NCBI GenBank assembly: GCA_014523485.1
Contig: JAATVK010000158.1
Span: forward strand, 1 to 5,938
DNA length: 5,938 bases
Direction of reading: 5' to 3'
Origin: Nitrososphaerales archaeon TH5894
GTDB lineage: Archaea; Thermoproteota; Nitrososphaeria; Nitrososphaerales; Nitrososphaeraceae
Positions 5,458 through 5,938 of the stretch are shown one piece after another. The notes under the pieces are model-generated. The model was not told the origin of the DNA and made no database searches. It saw nothing but the letters and a program-made list of their open reading frames with translations. Every line of letters starts with the position of its first letter. The stretch's first letter is position 1. A program made the translations under genes and the position numbers.

Positions 5458-5685
5458 TTAACGACGGTCCAATTTAATTATTTTACATTTTTTGCAATAA
5501 AACTTATTTGTATCCATTACTTCTAATTTTCCATGACATTTGCTACATAAAAGACGTTGTTTATCAGTCAGCATATTTCTTATCATATTAAGGACAAATG
5601 GAATAACAAATGCAGTTAAACCGTACGCTAGTAATCGCATTAATAGACCATTACCTGATTTAGAGTTTTCTCTATATCTTCTCAT
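5458..5685 (-). CDS. Small membrane-anchored zinc-ribbon protein
   Basis: A 75-residue protein with a basic N-terminus (MRRYRENSK), one hydrophobic segment at about 14-35 (LLMRLLAYGL...VLNMI), then a zinc ribbon with CSKC at 47-50 and CKKC at 64-67 separated by 13 residues. Positive charge on both sides of the segment leaves the topology open. The four Cys very likely bind one Zn2+. Membrane-tethered mini zinc ribbons are common hypothetical proteins in archaea, but I cannot assign a role. It stands alone, facing the binding-protein gene tail to tail across a long gap, with no sign of belonging to the importer system. The ATG at 5685 is the only start that keeps the basic leader; a later Met16 would cut into the hydrophobic segment. 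Confidence 0.65.
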   Translation of the reverse strand: MRRYRENSKSGNGLLMRLLAYGLTAFVIPFVLNMIRNMLTDKQRLLCSKCHGKLEVMDTNKFYCKKCKIIKLDRR

Positions 5686-5699
5686 TATATATAATATGT

Positions 5700-5710
5700 T
5701 TTAATATTAG
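5700..5710 (-). promoter_or_regulatory. Possible TATA box of the zinc-ribbon gene
   Basis: On the minus strand CTAATATTAAA is centred about 21 bases before the ATG at 5685, slightly closer than at the other genes here. It would place the transcription start at or just inside the start codon. A second A/T run (TATATATAAT) is even closer and less suitable. Confidence 0.25.
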
Positions 5711-5938
5711 AAAAAGGTTATTAACAATCTTTTATTTATAATTATCTTCTAACACGGAAAAAGTATTAGTTGTAGACGATTTTTGTTAGGAGCTTTATGT
5801 TAAATATGATAGAGTAAAATCGATGAAATAATTCAATATAGAAATTCTTGATGTCAGTAGATTATTCTCATTGAATTCAGATTTTCATTTAATCTCATGT
5901 CCGTAACATTAATTCTTTTAATTATAGAAAATTATTAA
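5711..5938. other. AT-rich end of window, nothing identified
   Basis: No open frame of useful length, repeat or RNA fold is visible on either strand. A gene whose body lies beyond the window edge cannot be excluded. Confidence 0.4.

Overview
This AT-rich window most likely comes from an ammonia-oxidising archaeon of the Nitrososphaerota (Thaumarchaeota), of the Nitrososphaera/Nitrosocosmicus type. The reasons are the style of the rhodanese N-terminus and small zinc-ribbon proteins, archaeal TATA boxes about 24-26 bases before the start codons (leaderless transcription), and T-rich rather than hairpin terminators. The lineage is inferred from recalled family resemblance, not from a search.

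Layout. At 44-313 a short gene joins the first ~34 residues of a rhodanese (sulfurtransferase) to a CxxC...CPxC zinc-ribbon protein. A largely empty AT-rich stretch follows (314-732), with one doubtful small ORF. On the minus strand, 2387 to 733 is a two-gene operon: an ABC ATPase, then an ABC permease, both of the sulfonate/taurine/nitrate importer family (SsuB/TauB/NrtD-like and SsuC/TauC/NrtB-like). A divergent promoter region of about 375 bases separates it from a plus-strand gene (2764-3744). That gene encodes a protein whose first ~240 residues resemble phosphosulfolactate synthase (ComA) and whose last ~65 residues form a winged helix-turn-helix. Next comes the matching periplasmic-type substrate-binding protein (3903-4958) with its own promoter. 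After a T-rich terminator and about 500 bases without a convincing gene, a small membrane-anchored zinc-ribbon protein lies on the minus strand (5685-5458).

How it fits together. ATPase, permease and binding protein make one complete importer, split into two transcription units on either side of the ComA-like regulator. The regulator seems to have lost most ComA signature residues while keeping the fold. It is therefore best read as a sulfur-metabolite enzyme turned ligand-sensing domain and coupled to DNA binding. The gene order and a repeated CGCATAT element upstream of the regulator and binding-protein promoters suggest it controls the importer. The substrate (organosulfonate is favoured) and the regulatory link are inferences. 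No desulfonating enzyme (SsuD/TauD type), RNA gene, CRISPR array or intact mobile element was seen.
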